Source: CAVXHQ01 sp963789535
GTDB taxonomy: Bacteria > Pseudomonadota > Alphaproteobacteria > Rhodobacterales > Rhodobacteraceae
NCBI GenBank assembly: GCA_963789535.1
Contig: CAWBKU010000001.1
Span: 1 to 64,000 of the forward strand
Length of the DNA stretch: 64,000 bases
Direction of reading: 5' to 3'
In this document: positions 36,306 through 46,931 of the stretch, piece by piece
How the letters are laid out: every line of letters begins with the position of its first letter
How positions within the stretch are numbered: position 1 is the stretch's first letter
Translations under genes and position numbers: made by a program
Notes under the pieces: model-generated
Seen by the model: only the letters and a program-made list of their open reading frames with translations
What the model was told of the DNA's origin: nothing
Databases searched by the model: none

Positions 36306-36958
36306 AGGCGGTCCTGCTGCGCGACCTGACGCTCGCGACCCGCGCGGGTGGCGGATTCGGGCTCGCGCTTGCGTTCTTTCTGATCGTGGTGGTGCTGATG
36401 CCGTTCGGCATCGGCCCGGACCGCGTGCTCTTGGCGGCTATCGCGCCCGGTGTGCTCTGGGTCGCGGCCCTGCTCGCCTGCCTTCTGTCGCTCGACCGCG
36501 TCTTCGCGCTCGACCACGAGGACGGGACGCTGGCGCTGCTCGTCACGGCGCCCCTGCCGCTCGAGGGGCTGGTGCTTGCGAAGGCGCTGGCGCACTGGAT
36601 CACGACAGGGATTCCGCTGGCGCTGATCGCACCGGGGCTGGGGTTCCTGCTCGGTCTGCCGGGGCCGGGCTATGCGGTGCTGACCGGCGCGCTGCTGCTC
36701 GGGACGCCCGCGCTGTCGCTCATCGGGGCCTTCGGGGCGGCGCTGACGGTGGGGCTGCGGCGCGGTGGCCTGTTGCTGTCGCTGATCGTCCTGCCGCTCT
36801 ATGTGCCGACGCTGATCTTCGGCGCCGACGCGGTGCGCCGCGCCGTCGAGGGGCAGGCGGTGGCAGCACCTCTGATCCTGCTCGGCGCGCTGACCTTCGG
36901 ATGCGTGGCCCTCATGCCCTATGCGGCGGCCCACGTGCTGCGGGTCAATCTGCGGTGA
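36302..36958 (+). CDS. ccmB: heme exporter protein CcmB
   Basis: This 218-residue membrane protein has six hydrophobic segments. KAVLLRDLTLATRAGGGFGLALAFFLIVVVLMPFGIGP, DGTLALLVTAPLPLEGLVLAKALAHW and LPLYVPTLIFGADAV are characteristic CcmB blocks. It is the permease partner of CcmA, with coupled translation from the ATGA overlap. Confidence 0.93.
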   Translation: MKAVLLRDLTLATRAGGGFGLALAFFLIVVVLMPFGIGPDRVLLAAIAPGVLWVAALLACLLSLDRVFALDHEDGTLALLVTAPLPLEGLVLAKALAHWITTGIPLALIAPGLGFLLGLPGPGYAVLTGALLLGTPALSLIGAFGAALTVGLRRGGLLLSLIVLPLYVPTLIFGADAVRRAVEGQAVAAPLILLGALTFGCVALMPYAAAHVLRVNLR

Positions 36959-37010
36959 TCGGGCGGCTGCGCCCATTGAGGCGGCGGTCGCGGCGGGGTA
37001 GGGGAGAGCG

Positions 37011-37748
37011 ATGTCGATCTGGTCCTACGCCAACCCGCAGAAGTTCTCGCAGACGGTGACGCCGCTGATCCCCTGGGTCTTCGGCGCGGCCGGCCTGTTC
37101 ATCGGCATCGGCCTGATCTGGGGGTTCTTCTTCACGCCCGACGATTTCCGGCAGGGTTCGACGGTCAAGATCATCTATCTGCACGTCCCCTCGGCCCTGA
37201 TGGCGATCAATGCCTGGTTCATGATGCTGATCGCCTCGGTGATCTGGCTGGTCCGGCGGCATCATGTAAGCGCGCTGGCCGCCAAGGCGGCGGCGCCCGT
37301 GGGGGTGACGATGACGCTCATCGCGCTGATCACCGGGGCGATCTGGGGGCAGCCGATGTGGGGGACGTGGTGGGCCTGGGATCCCCGGCTGACCTCGTTC
37401 CTGATCCTGTTCCTGTTCTACCTCGGCTATATCGCCCTCTGGGAGGCGATCCCGGACCCCGACACCGCCGCCGACCTCACGTCGGTGCTGTGCGTCGTGG
37501 GCAGCGTCTTTGCGGTGTTGTCGCGCTATGCCGTGAACTTCTGGAACCAGGGGCTGCACCAGGGGGCGAGCCTGTCGCTCGACGCCGAGGAGAACATCTC
37601 GGACGTGTTCTGGCAGCCGCTGGTGATCTCGATGGCCGGATTCGCGCTCCTGTTTCTGGCGCTGGTCCTCTACGGTGCGCGCACCGAGATCGGCCTGCGG
37701 CGGATCGCGGCGGCACAGGCGCGGGCCCGCCGGATGGAGGCGCTGTGA
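37011..37748 (+). CDS. ccmC: heme-handling protein CcmC
   Basis: This 245-residue membrane protein has six helices. The tryptophan-rich WD-type motif GQPMWGTWWAWDPRLTSFLILF lies on the periplasmic side and binds heme. Conserved His residues lie in YLHVPSA and in the loop after YAVNFWNQGLHQGASL. CcmC loads heme onto the chaperone CcmE. The gene shares one base with ccmD (TGATG). Confidence 0.94.
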   Translation: MSIWSYANPQKFSQTVTPLIPWVFGAAGLFIGIGLIWGFFFTPDDFRQGSTVKIIYLHVPSALMAINAWFMMLIASVIWLVRRHHVSALAAKAAAPVGVTMTLIALITGAIWGQPMWGTWWAWDPRLTSFLILFLFYLGYIALWEAIPDPDTAADLTSVLCVVGSVFAVLSRYAVNFWNQGLHQGASLSLDAEENISDVFWQPLVISMAGFALLFLALVLYGARTEIGLRRIAAAQARARRMEAL

Positions 37749-37900
37749 TGCCCGACCTCGGGGCCTATGCCGGGCCGGTACTGGCGGCCTATGCAATTTC
37801 GCTGGGGCTCCTCGCGCTCCTGCTGCTCTGGGCGCGGGTCCGGGCGCGGCGGGTGGCGCGGCACCTGGCGCGGCTCATGAAGGGGCAGGCGGATGGCTAG
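37748..37900 (+). CDS. ccmD: heme exporter protein CcmD
   Basis: This 50-residue protein has a single membrane helix (GPVLAAYAISLGLLALLLLWAR) followed by a basic tail (RVRARRVARHLARLM). That is the standard CcmD layout, with the conserved Tyr at the start of the helix. It stabilises the CcmABC-CcmE complex. It overlaps ccmC by 1 bp and ccmG by 8 bp. Confidence 0.85.
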   Translation: MPDLGAYAGPVLAAYAISLGLLALLLLWARVRARRVARHLARLMKGQADG

Positions 37901-38432
37901 GATTTCACCGCTCGTGATCGTACCGCCTGCCGTCTTTGCGGCACTGGCCGGACTGTTCCTCAGCGGCCTCTGGCGCGAGGCGCCGAACGAACTGCCCTCG
38001 CAGTTCATCGGGCAACCGGCGCCGGACCTGCCGACGGAAGCGCTCCCGTCGCAACCGCTTGCGACCGCCGCGGCGCTCGCCTCTGGCGAGGTCACGCTCG
38101 TGAACTTCTGGGCGAGCTGGTGTCCGCCGTGTCTGGCCGAGCATCCACGCCTGTTGGCGATGCAGGCCGAGGGCGTGCGGATCGTGGGCATCAACTTCCG
38201 CGATACCGAGGCGGCGGCGACAGGCTATCTCGACCGCTACGACGATCCGTTCATCGCGGGCGGATTCGATCCCTCGGGGCGGACCTCGATCGACTGGGGC
38301 GTCACCGCGCCGCCGGAGACGTTCATCGTCGGCGGCGATGGCACGGTCCTGTTCCGTTTCACCGGACCGCTTGTAGGCACCGATTACGAACGGCGGTTCC
38401 TGCCCGCGTTGCAGGCGGCGCTGGCCGAGTAG
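37893..38432 (+). CDS. ccmG: thiol:disulfide interchange protein CcmG (DsbE)
   Basis: This 179-residue thioredoxin-fold protein has an N-terminal membrane anchor (PLVIVPPAVFAALAGLFLSGLW). The active site is FWASWCPPCLAEHP, followed by VGINFRDTE and a cis-Pro region (VTAPPETFIVGGDG). It keeps the apocytochrome c CXXCH cysteines reduced so heme can be attached. It is the last gene of the ccmABCDG run and ends 2 bp before the convergent ccdB-like gene. Confidence 0.93.
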   Translation: MARISPLVIVPPAVFAALAGLFLSGLWREAPNELPSQFIGQPAPDLPTEALPSQPLATAAALASGEVTLVNFWASWCPPCLAEHPRLLAMQAEGVRIVGINFRDTEAAATGYLDRYDDPFIAGGFDPSGRTSIDWGVTAPPETFIVGGDGTVLFRFTGPLVGTDYERRFLPALQAALAE

Positions 38433-38434
38433 GG

Positions 38435-38734
38435 TCAGACGCCGGACAGAAGCGTGTCGATGGCGCGGGTGATGGTGTCGCGGTGTTCGGCGATATCGCC
38501 GACGGGTTGGCGCAGCGCAGTGGTCGGCAGGGATGCCATGAGTTGCGGCATCAGGACATGGGGCGCCCCGTCTACTTGAATCACCGGGTTCAGCCGCGCG
38601 ATGGTGGAGGCAACGCGTCGTTGGGGGATAAGCGGAATGACGACCTGGGTTGCCATCCCGAGGATCAAGTCGGATTGGATCACGACGACGGGCGTTCCGT
38701 CTCCGGGCCGATAGAGCACGAACTGGCGGGCCAA
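38435..38734 (-). CDS. ccdB: CcdB family toxin
   Basis: About 99 residues are encoded from TTG 38734, 1 bp after the antitoxin stop. The protein matches the CcdB fold: ARQFVLYRPGDGTPVVVIQSDLI, TQVVIPLIPQ, LNPVIQVDGAPHVLMPQLMASLP and the C-terminal HRDTITRAIDTLL. CcdB poisons DNA gyrase. The usual CcdB ends in W-G-I; this one ends in LLSGV, as several chromosomal homologues do, so gyrase targeting is not certain. A second TTG at 38758 would overlap the antitoxin gene. No ATG is available in a sensible position. Confidence 0.8.
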   Translation of the reverse strand: MARQFVLYRPGDGTPVVVIQSDLILGMATQVVIPLIPQRRVASTIARLNPVIQVDGAPHVLMPQLMASLPTTALRQPVGDIAEHRDTITRAIDTLLSGV

Positions 38735-38735
38735 T

Positions 38736-38960
38736 TCAGAACTGCCGATACTCGGCAAGTGGGATGCCGTCGCGTTCGATCATCTCGTTGTAGTGCCGGA
38801 TCGCCTCGGCGTTCTCTTCCTGCCAGCGGCGGGTCCGCTCGGCCCGCGTCGCGCGTTCGATGGCCTCGTCCGCGACGCGCGACATGTTGATGCCGAGGTC
38901 GCGCGCTTCGGCGAGGACGCTGGCGTCGATGGTCAGGTTGACCTTGATACGGGTGCTCAT
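38736..38960 (-). CDS. ccdA: CcdA family antitoxin
   Basis: This 74-residue protein has an N-terminal ribbon-helix-helix (TRIKVNLTIDASVLAEARDLGINMSRVADEAIERA) that should bind its own promoter. The C-terminal part (RRWQEENAEAIRHYNEMIERDGIPLAEYRQF) is the flexible region that neutralises CcdB. It is the first gene of the pair, with a short AT-richer region (38961-39051) upstream, where an autoregulated promoter is expected. Confidence 0.87.
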   Translation of the reverse strand: MSTRIKVNLTIDASVLAEARDLGINMSRVADEAIERATRAERTRRWQEENAEAIRHYNEMIERDGIPLAEYRQF

Positions 38961-39051
38961 GCGGCATACTCCTGTTCAGGGAGTGTGTAGGACACTCCCC
39001 GTTCAGGATCAAGGATGGGAGAGGCCATCGGAACGACGGCCCCCATTCGTT

Positions 39052-41823
<2,772 letters not shown>

Positions 41824-42082
41824 TGTCGCTCCCTTCTGGAATGGCGGGGGTGCGCGCGGTCGGTGGCGGCGGCGCGCGACGCTCTCGGCCTTGGGTATTG
41901 CCCAAGGGCGCGTGGCATTCAAGGGCGGTGGCGCAGGCCGGGGCGGTTGGGCGGCACCGAATGCCGGGGATCGGAGCGATCCGGGCGCAACAGGTGCGCA
42001 ATGTTGCGTTCCTCTCTCGATTGGTTGATTGGCCCTGCGGAGCGGGGACGCCTAAGGGTGAAGCGGGGACAAGGAGCATGAC

Positions 42083-42814
42083 ATGAGCGAGGAACGGACG
42101 GCGAACCGTTGGCGGTTGCACATCGGGCGCGGCACGGCGGTCTGCATCATCGCCGGCGCGGTTCTGGCGTCGCCCGCGATGGCGCAGGAGAATCCGGTGG
42201 TGGTCGAGCTGTTCACCTCGCAGGGCTGTTCGTCGTGCCCGCCCGCAGACGAGATGATGATCGACCTCGTAGAGCGCGACGGCGTGATCGCGCTCGCGTT
42301 CCATGTCGACTATTGGGACTACATCGGCTGGCGCGACAGTTTCGGCTCGCCCGATCATACCGCGCGACAGTCCGCCTATGCCCGCGCCGCCGGGACCACG
42401 ACGATCTACACGCCGCAATTCATCGTCGGCGGCGTCGATCAGGTCGTCGGCGCGCGGGGGATGGACCTGATCGACCGGATCGACGCCCACGAGGGGCAGG
42501 CGACCGGCGTCAGCGTGACCGCCGAGCGGACCGGGGACGAGATCGTCCTGCGGGCGCAGGCGGCTGCCGCGGCGCCGATGACGGTTCAGCTCGTCCGCTA
42601 TGCACCGCTCCAGACCGTCGCGATCGAGAGTGGCGAGAATGCGGGCCGGACGATCGACTATGCCAATACGGTGATGGACTTGCGCGTGCTCGCCGAGTGG
42701 GACGGTGCGGCACCCCTGTCGCTGCGGGTGCCGGTGACGGGCGACTGGCCCTCGGTGGTGCTGGTTCAGGCCGCGGGCGCCGGGCCGATCGTGGCAGCCG
42801 TCGCGGTCGACTGA
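42083..42814 (+). CDS. DUF1223 family secreted thioredoxin-like protein
   Basis: This 243-residue protein has a signal peptide (about residues 16-34, ending ASPAMA-QE). VVVELFTSQGCSSCPPADEMM carries a C-x2-C pair in a thioredoxin-like fold, and VDYWDYIGWRDSFGSPDHTARQSAYA is typical of DUF1223. It is predicted periplasmic. Function is unknown; the CSSC motif suggests redox or metal handling. A ribosome binding site AAGGAG lies 6 bp before ATG 42083. It is convergent with the acyltransferase gene. Confidence 0.82.
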   Translation: MSEERTANRWRLHIGRGTAVCIIAGAVLASPAMAQENPVVVELFTSQGCSSCPPADEMMIDLVERDGVIALAFHVDYWDYIGWRDSFGSPDHTARQSAYARAAGTTTIYTPQFIVGGVDQVVGARGMDLIDRIDAHEGQATGVSVTAERTGDEIVLRAQAAAAAPMTVQLVRYAPLQTVAIESGENAGRTIDYANTVMDLRVLAEWDGAAPLSLRVPVTGDWPSVVLVQAAGAGPIVAAVAVD

Positions 42815-42830
42815 TCCCCGATCCGGCGCC

Positions 42831-43724
42831 TCAGACGTCGCCGGCGCGCCGTTTCCACCGCTGGTGCACCCAGAACCATTGTCCCGGCGTCTCGACGATC
42901 CGCGCCTCGAGGCGGGCGTTCATCTCGCGGGTCATGGCCTCGGGCGTGCCGGGCGCGATGGGGGCCTCGATCTCGACGGTGAAAGAGATGCCGTCGTCGG
43001 CCCGCGTCCCGAAATAGGGCAGGACCAGCGCGCCGGAGCGGGTCGCGATCGTCGCGGCCCCGAGCGATGTCCACGCCGGATGGCCGAGGAACGGCAGCCG
43101 CGTGCCCCGCGTATCGCGGACGTCGTAGAGCATCGTCGCCATGCCGCCGCGCTTGAGGTGGCGGGCAAAGGCGGCGGTGCCGCGATGGCCGCTCTCGAAC
43201 ACCGGACCGGAGGTTTCGGTCATGGTCTGTGCGTAATGCGCGTTGAACAGCGCATTCGCCATCGGGCGGTAGAGGCCCCCGATCTCATAGCCGAGGCGGG
43301 TCAGCACCTGTCGCGGCGCCTCGTAATTGCCGAAATGCCCGGTGACGAAGAGGACCGGACGACCGGCGGCCCGCGCGGCCGCAAGGGCGACAAGGCCCGG
43401 CCCCTGCGGTTCGGTGCCTGCCAGATGGTCGCCGAAGGCGCGCCAGCCATAATTCTCGATCAGGGTGCGCCCGGCGTTGTCGAGCGACGCGCGCGCGATG
43501 CGGCGCCGTGCGGCGGGGTCGAGTTCGGGCCAGACGAGCGCGAGATTGTCGAGCGCGCGGACACGGTAGCCGGTGACGGGACCGATGACGCGGCGCAGCG
43601 TGGCGCCCATGAACCGCAGGCGGGCGCGGTAGGGCAGCGCCATCGCGGTGCCGATCAGCGCGCGGATCGCCGTGTCCGATATCCGGTCGGCGCGCGACGG
43701 CGCGGGAGGGGGCGTGTCGGCCAT
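42831..43724 (-). CDS. lysophospholipid/lipid A acyltransferase (LpxL-HtrB family)
   Basis: The protein has 297 residues. VTGHFGNYEAP provides the H-x4-D/E catalytic motif, and MLYDVRDTRGTRLPFLGHPAWTS and GQWFWVHQRWK are conserved in the late lipid A acyltransferases. It should transfer a secondary acyl chain to lipid A, or to a related lipid, at the inner membrane. It follows the nitrile hydratase-like operon by 25 bp in the same direction and may share its transcript. Confidence 0.85.
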   Translation of the reverse strand: MADTPPPAPSRADRISDTAIRALIGTAMALPYRARLRFMGATLRRVIGPVTGYRVRALDNLALVWPELDPAARRRIARASLDNAGRTLIENYGWRAFGDHLAGTEPQGPGLVALAAARAAGRPVLFVTGHFGNYEAPRQVLTRLGYEIGGLYRPMANALFNAHYAQTMTETSGPVFESGHRGTAAFARHLKRGGMATMLYDVRDTRGTRLPFLGHPAWTSLGAATIATRSGALVLPYFGTRADDGISFTVEIEAPIAPGTPEAMTREMNARLEARIVETPGQWFWVHQRWKRRAGDV

Positions 43725-43749
43725 GCGGCGGCATAGCGCGCGGCGGGGG

Positions 43750-44424
43750 TCAGGGTCCAGTGCGCGACGACGGCGCGAGGGCGAGGCCCGTGCCGATCAT
43801 CGAATCGCGGGTCACGAGGGCGGCGAGGCGCGGGGCATCCCAGCCCGCGGTGCCGGCGGGGCGTGCGGGGACGACGATGTAGCGCATGTCGGCGGTCGAA
43901 TCGTGGACCCGGACCTGCGTGTCGGCGGGCACCGTGACTCCGAACTCGGCGAGAACGGCGCGCGGTTCGCGGACGGTGCGGCTGCGGTACTCGCGGCTCT
44001 TGTACCAGTCGGGCGGCAGGCCGAGCAGATTGCGCGGGTAACAGGAGCACAGGGTGCAGACGATGACGTTATGAACGATGTCGGTGTTCTCGACCGCCAG
44101 CAGGTTCATCGGGCCGATGTCGAAGCCCATCTCGCGGCTCGCGGCAGAGGCATCGGCCAGCAGGCGGGCGCGGAACCCGGGGTCGGTCCAGGCGCGGGCG
44201 ACGACGGCGGCGCCGCCCTCCGGCCCGCGCGCATCCATCGCCGCGATTTGCTGTGCGATCTCGTCCGGCGTGAGGACGCCCTTTTCGACCAGCAACTCGC
44301 GCAGGGCGATTTCCATGCACTGCCAATGGGTCAGCGCACCGTCGCCATGGCGCGCGGCGGTCGCATCGGCGGGGGGCGCGTGGTCATGATCGGCATGGTC
44401 GGGGTCCGCGTGGTCGTGGGGCAT
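43750..44424 (-). CDS. nitrile hydratase alpha / thiocyanate hydrolase gamma-type subunit
   Basis: This 224-residue catalytic subunit has the metal-binding claw VCTLCSCYPR (Cys123, Cys126 and Cys128). Thr between the first cysteines marks the cobalt-type centre, where two cysteines are oxidised in the mature enzyme. The N-terminal 16 residues are an unusual His/Asp run (HDHADPDHADHDH), as in thiocyanate hydrolase gamma. YKSREYRSRTVREPRAVLAEFG is the standard downstream block. It is the last of three overlapping genes. The substrate may be nitriles or thiocyanate; the sequence does not decide. Confidence 0.82.
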   Translation of the reverse strand: MPHDHADPDHADHDHAPPADATAARHGDGALTHWQCMEIALRELLVEKGVLTPDEIAQQIAAMDARGPEGGAAVVARAWTDPGFRARLLADASAASREMGFDIGPMNLLAVENTDIVHNVIVCTLCSCYPRNLLGLPPDWYKSREYRSRTVREPRAVLAEFGVTVPADTQVRVHDSTADMRYIVVPARPAGTAGWDAPRLAALVTRDSMIGTGLALAPSSRTGP

Positions 44425-44708
44425 CAGGGCACCTCGGTCAGCCAGGTGGCATAGATTTCGGCGTCGAGCGTATCGCCCGGCGCCTCGGTCGCATCGCCCC
44501 AGACCTCGGCCATGGTGAACCGCACGCGGGCCAGGGTCAGCGGCACCGCATGTTGCGCATAGGCGCGGCGTTCGGGGTCGGGGAACGGGCCGAGCAGACG
44601 CTCGACGATGCCGGTCTTGCCACGCAGATAGGCGGGCGTCCGCACGTGGCCGAGGGGCATGCGGGCCGCGACGCGGACGCGGGTGCCGGGGGCGAACGCG
44701 TCAGTCAT
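44424..44708 (-). CDS. nitrile hydratase beta C-terminal domain / thiocyanate hydrolase alpha-type subunit
   Basis: This 94-residue protein consists only of the SH3-like C-terminal half of nitrile hydratase beta: FAPGTRVRVAARMPLGHVRTPAYLRGKTGIVERLLGPFPDPE, then LARVRFTMAEVWG and LDAEIYATWLTEVP. It starts inside the preceding gene (8-bp overlap) and shares one base with the next (TGATG). It forms part of a split beta subunit. Confidence 0.85.
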   Translation of the reverse strand: MTDAFAPGTRVRVAARMPLGHVRTPAYLRGKTGIVERLLGPFPDPERRAYAQHAVPLTLARVRFTMAEVWGDATEAPGDTLDAEIYATWLTEVP

Positions 44709-45066
44709 GGCGTTCCGGGGCGGGGCCGGAGGCCGCGGCATAGGAGGCGCCACGCGCGGCGACCTCGTCCATGCGCGCGGCGAGTTCGGACTGGGTCAGC
44801 AGGCCGCGTTCGATCATGTTCAGGCTGACCGACTTCACCCAGCGTTCGTAGTAGCTCATCGTCTCGAAACTCGCGGGATCCATGTCCTCGAGCACGCGGC
44901 GCAACCCATCGACGGTGAAATGCCCCTTGGTCGTGCACAGCACGAGGAGCGCATCGACGCGCTTTTCCCAAAAGGCGACCTCGTGTCCGTCCCGAGGCAC
45001 GGGGCCTGCGGTGTCGCCGCCCATGTCGTGCCAACGGCGCGCGGGGTGGGGGATGTCGTGTGCCAT
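44701..45066 (-). CDS. nitrile hydratase beta N-terminal domain / thiocyanate hydrolase beta-type subunit
   Basis: This 121-residue protein consists only of the helical N-terminal half of nitrile hydratase beta: RWHDMGGDTAGPVPRDGHEVAFWEKRVDALLV and ETMSYYERWVKSVSLNMIERGLLTQSEL. It is the first gene of the operon, giving the order beta-N, beta-C, catalytic subunit, the same as scnB-scnA-scnC of thiocyanate hydrolase. No activator-type accessory gene follows directly. Confidence 0.83.
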   Translation of the reverse strand: MAHDIPHPARRWHDMGGDTAGPVPRDGHEVAFWEKRVDALLVLCTTKGHFTVDGLRRVLEDMDPASFETMSYYERWVKSVSLNMIERGLLTQSELAARMDEVAARGASYAAASGPAPERHD

Positions 45067-45124
45067 GACGAACGCTAGGCGCCCGATCCCGGGCTGTCCA
45101 GAGGGCGGTTGCGGCCCGTCGGGA

Positions 45125-46198
45125 TCAGTCTTCTTCGTCCGCCTCCGGACGCACAAAGGAAATGTCGCCCCGGTCGGCGGCCTTCTTCACCGCCTCGATC
45201 ACCGCCTTCATCGCGACCTCGCCCTCGCTCGTGCGGACCCGCCCGCGTTCGCCGATCTCTTCGCGGAGCTGGTCGGCAAGGCGTTGCGACATGTTCGACA
45301 GGATGAACTCCGCAGTTTCGGCATCCTCGGCCCCGCCGGCAAGGGCGACGGTAAGGGCGGTGACGAGCGTTGCGCCGTCGACGCCGCGCAGCACGGTCGA
45401 GACGTCGCGCCCCTCGACCCGGGAGCGGATGTCGCGGAAGGTGAAGATCGCGCGCCGTACCTGTTCTGCAAAGGCCGGATCCTGCTCGCCCAGACCCAGA
45501 AGAATGCTTTCGCGCGTGATGGTGCCAGAGCTGTCGAGGATCGCGCCCAGCCGCTTGTCGGCGGCGGCCGGAAAGGCCGGCACCGGGTTCATGCAGTGCG
45601 CCATGGCCAGTGCCTGCCCGATGCGCGCCACCGCGTCGGGCAGGATGCCGCTGGTCTGGTTCATCGCGAAGGTGATCCGCCGCGCCTGCTCGCCCGGAAC
45701 CATCCCGAGCAGCGCCGCCGCCTTGGCGACGGGCAGTTTCGACAGGACGACTGCGGAGACCTCGATGCTTTCGGTCTCGAGGATCGGGCGCAGTTCCTCG
45801 GTCTCGAGCGAGACGATCTGCGCCCAGGGGTCCATCGCGATGCGGCGGCGGCTCTCCTCGCTCTTGAGCTGGGCGGCGGCGGAGGGGCTGATCTGGTCGG
45901 TCAGCGCCGCGATGGCGCCGTCGATGCCACCCGGCGTGGCGAGGCCCACCTCGCCGAGGGTGGCCGAGAACTCGTCGGCGACGGCGTGCATCGTCTCGCG
46001 GTCGATGATCCGCAGGGCTGCGAGTTCGCGGGTGAGCGAGAGCTGGATATCCTCGGGCAGGTCGGCCAGCGAAATCTTCTTGCCATGGGCGAGCAGCATC
46101 TGCACGACCATCGCCGCCTTGCGCCGCCGGGTAAGGGGGCCCGTGCCGCGGCCAGTCACGGAGCGGGCACTGGAAAAGTCGGCGACGGCAAAGCTCAT
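45125..46198 (-). CDS. fliG: flagellar motor switch protein FliG (isolated gene)
   Basis: This 357-residue protein shows the FliG pattern. The N-terminal domain starts at LTRRRKAAMVVQMLLAHGKKISL. The middle domain has IVSLETEELRPILETESIEVSAVVLSKLPVAKAAALL. The C-terminal motor domain reads RRAIFTFRDIRSRVEGRDVSTVLRGVDGATLVTAL and NMSQRLADQLREEIGERGRVR. FliG couples the flagellar rotor to the stators. No other flagellar gene is present in the window; the LuxR-type genes lie immediately upstream. Divergence from canonical FliG is noticeable, so a specialised paralogue is possible. Confidence 0.78.
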   Translation of the reverse strand: MSFAVADFSSARSVTGRGTGPLTRRRKAAMVVQMLLAHGKKISLADLPEDIQLSLTRELAALRIIDRETMHAVADEFSATLGEVGLATPGGIDGAIAALTDQISPSAAAQLKSEESRRRIAMDPWAQIVSLETEELRPILETESIEVSAVVLSKLPVAKAAALLGMVPGEQARRITFAMNQTSGILPDAVARIGQALAMAHCMNPVPAFPAAADKRLGAILDSSGTITRESILLGLGEQDPAFAEQVRRAIFTFRDIRSRVEGRDVSTVLRGVDGATLVTALTVALAGGAEDAETAEFILSNMSQRLADQLREEIGERGRVRTSEGEVAMKAVIEAVKKAADRGDISFVRPEADEED

Positions 46199-46342
46199 GT
46201 GGATCGGCCCCTCGTGGATCGTCCGACTACACCCCGGGCGCAGCGGATGCCCGTCAGATAGCCGATCATTATGAAGGAGCACTTAGCAATACATCGACAA
46301 AACCGCTAAAATCCGGTGGATCGACGAAATTGCGCGACCCGG

Positions 46343-46828
46343 TCAGGCCTGCGTCAGGTGCACGGGCAGACGCCGGATCGCCGTCGCGGTCTTGCCCCCG
46401 AGGGCCAGCGTCGCGTCCGTGGCATTGTGGATCGCGTCCATCCGGTCGGCAATCTCGGCAATCTCAGTATCATCGAACTCGCGGTCACCGCGCGCGAAAC
46501 TGGCCATCGAGCGGCTGTGTCCGGCGTCGATCGCATGCGACAACCCGTAGGTCAGGCCGTGCTGCGCCGCCTCGGCAAAGACCCCTTCGGCGTCCTGGCC
46601 CGCCAGTTCGGACCAGCGGACGGATCCCTCGTTCTCGAAGCCCCACCGCACCGTCGGGTCGGTCATGACATAGCCGCGCGCCGAGTAAATCTCGATCCAG
46701 TCGGTCGGATAGCTCTGGATCAGGAACGCCGGCCGGGTGTAGCGGACGTGAAAGGCCATCGCAAATCCGGCAGGCGCCAGCGCCATGAGCGCTTTGACGT
46801 GTGCCTCGATCGGGTCATGCGATGCCAT
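46343..46828 (-). CDS. LuxR-type autoinducer-binding domain protein without DNA-binding domain
   Basis: The 161 residues cover only the autoinducer-binding domain. The residues that hold the acyl-homoserine lactone in LuxR/TraR proteins are present: Trp and Tyr in TDWIEIYSARG, Asp and Trp in MTDPTVRWGFENEGSVRWSE, and Gly in LTYGLSHAI. The frame stops at HLTQA with no helix-turn-helix. The gene diverges from the full luxR gene over about 100 bp, and both start with a similar ALMALAPAGF / FGAVAPAGYY block. It may sequester signal or form inactive heterodimers with the adjacent LuxR. That role is inference. Confidence 0.72.
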   Translation of the reverse strand: MASHDPIEAHVKALMALAPAGFAMAFHVRYTRPAFLIQSYPTDWIEIYSARGYVMTDPTVRWGFENEGSVRWSELAGQDAEGVFAEAAQHGLTYGLSHAIDAGHSRSMASFARGDREFDDTEIAEIADRMDAIHNATDATLALGGKTATAIRRLPVHLTQA

Positions 46829-46931
46829 CCGGTCCCCGATCCTGCTGAAATCACGTTCAACCTGTGGTCGCGCACTCGCTTTGTGGTTGCCGGGCGCCGC
46901 GTATGAGCCTTATTCTGAGGCCGGAGGGCTG

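Noticed and set aside
38435..38960. The ccdAB pair as evidence of an integrated plasmid
   Set aside because: It is flanked by housekeeping genes (ccmG, acnA), with no replication, partition, integrase or insertion-sequence genes and no attachment repeats nearby.
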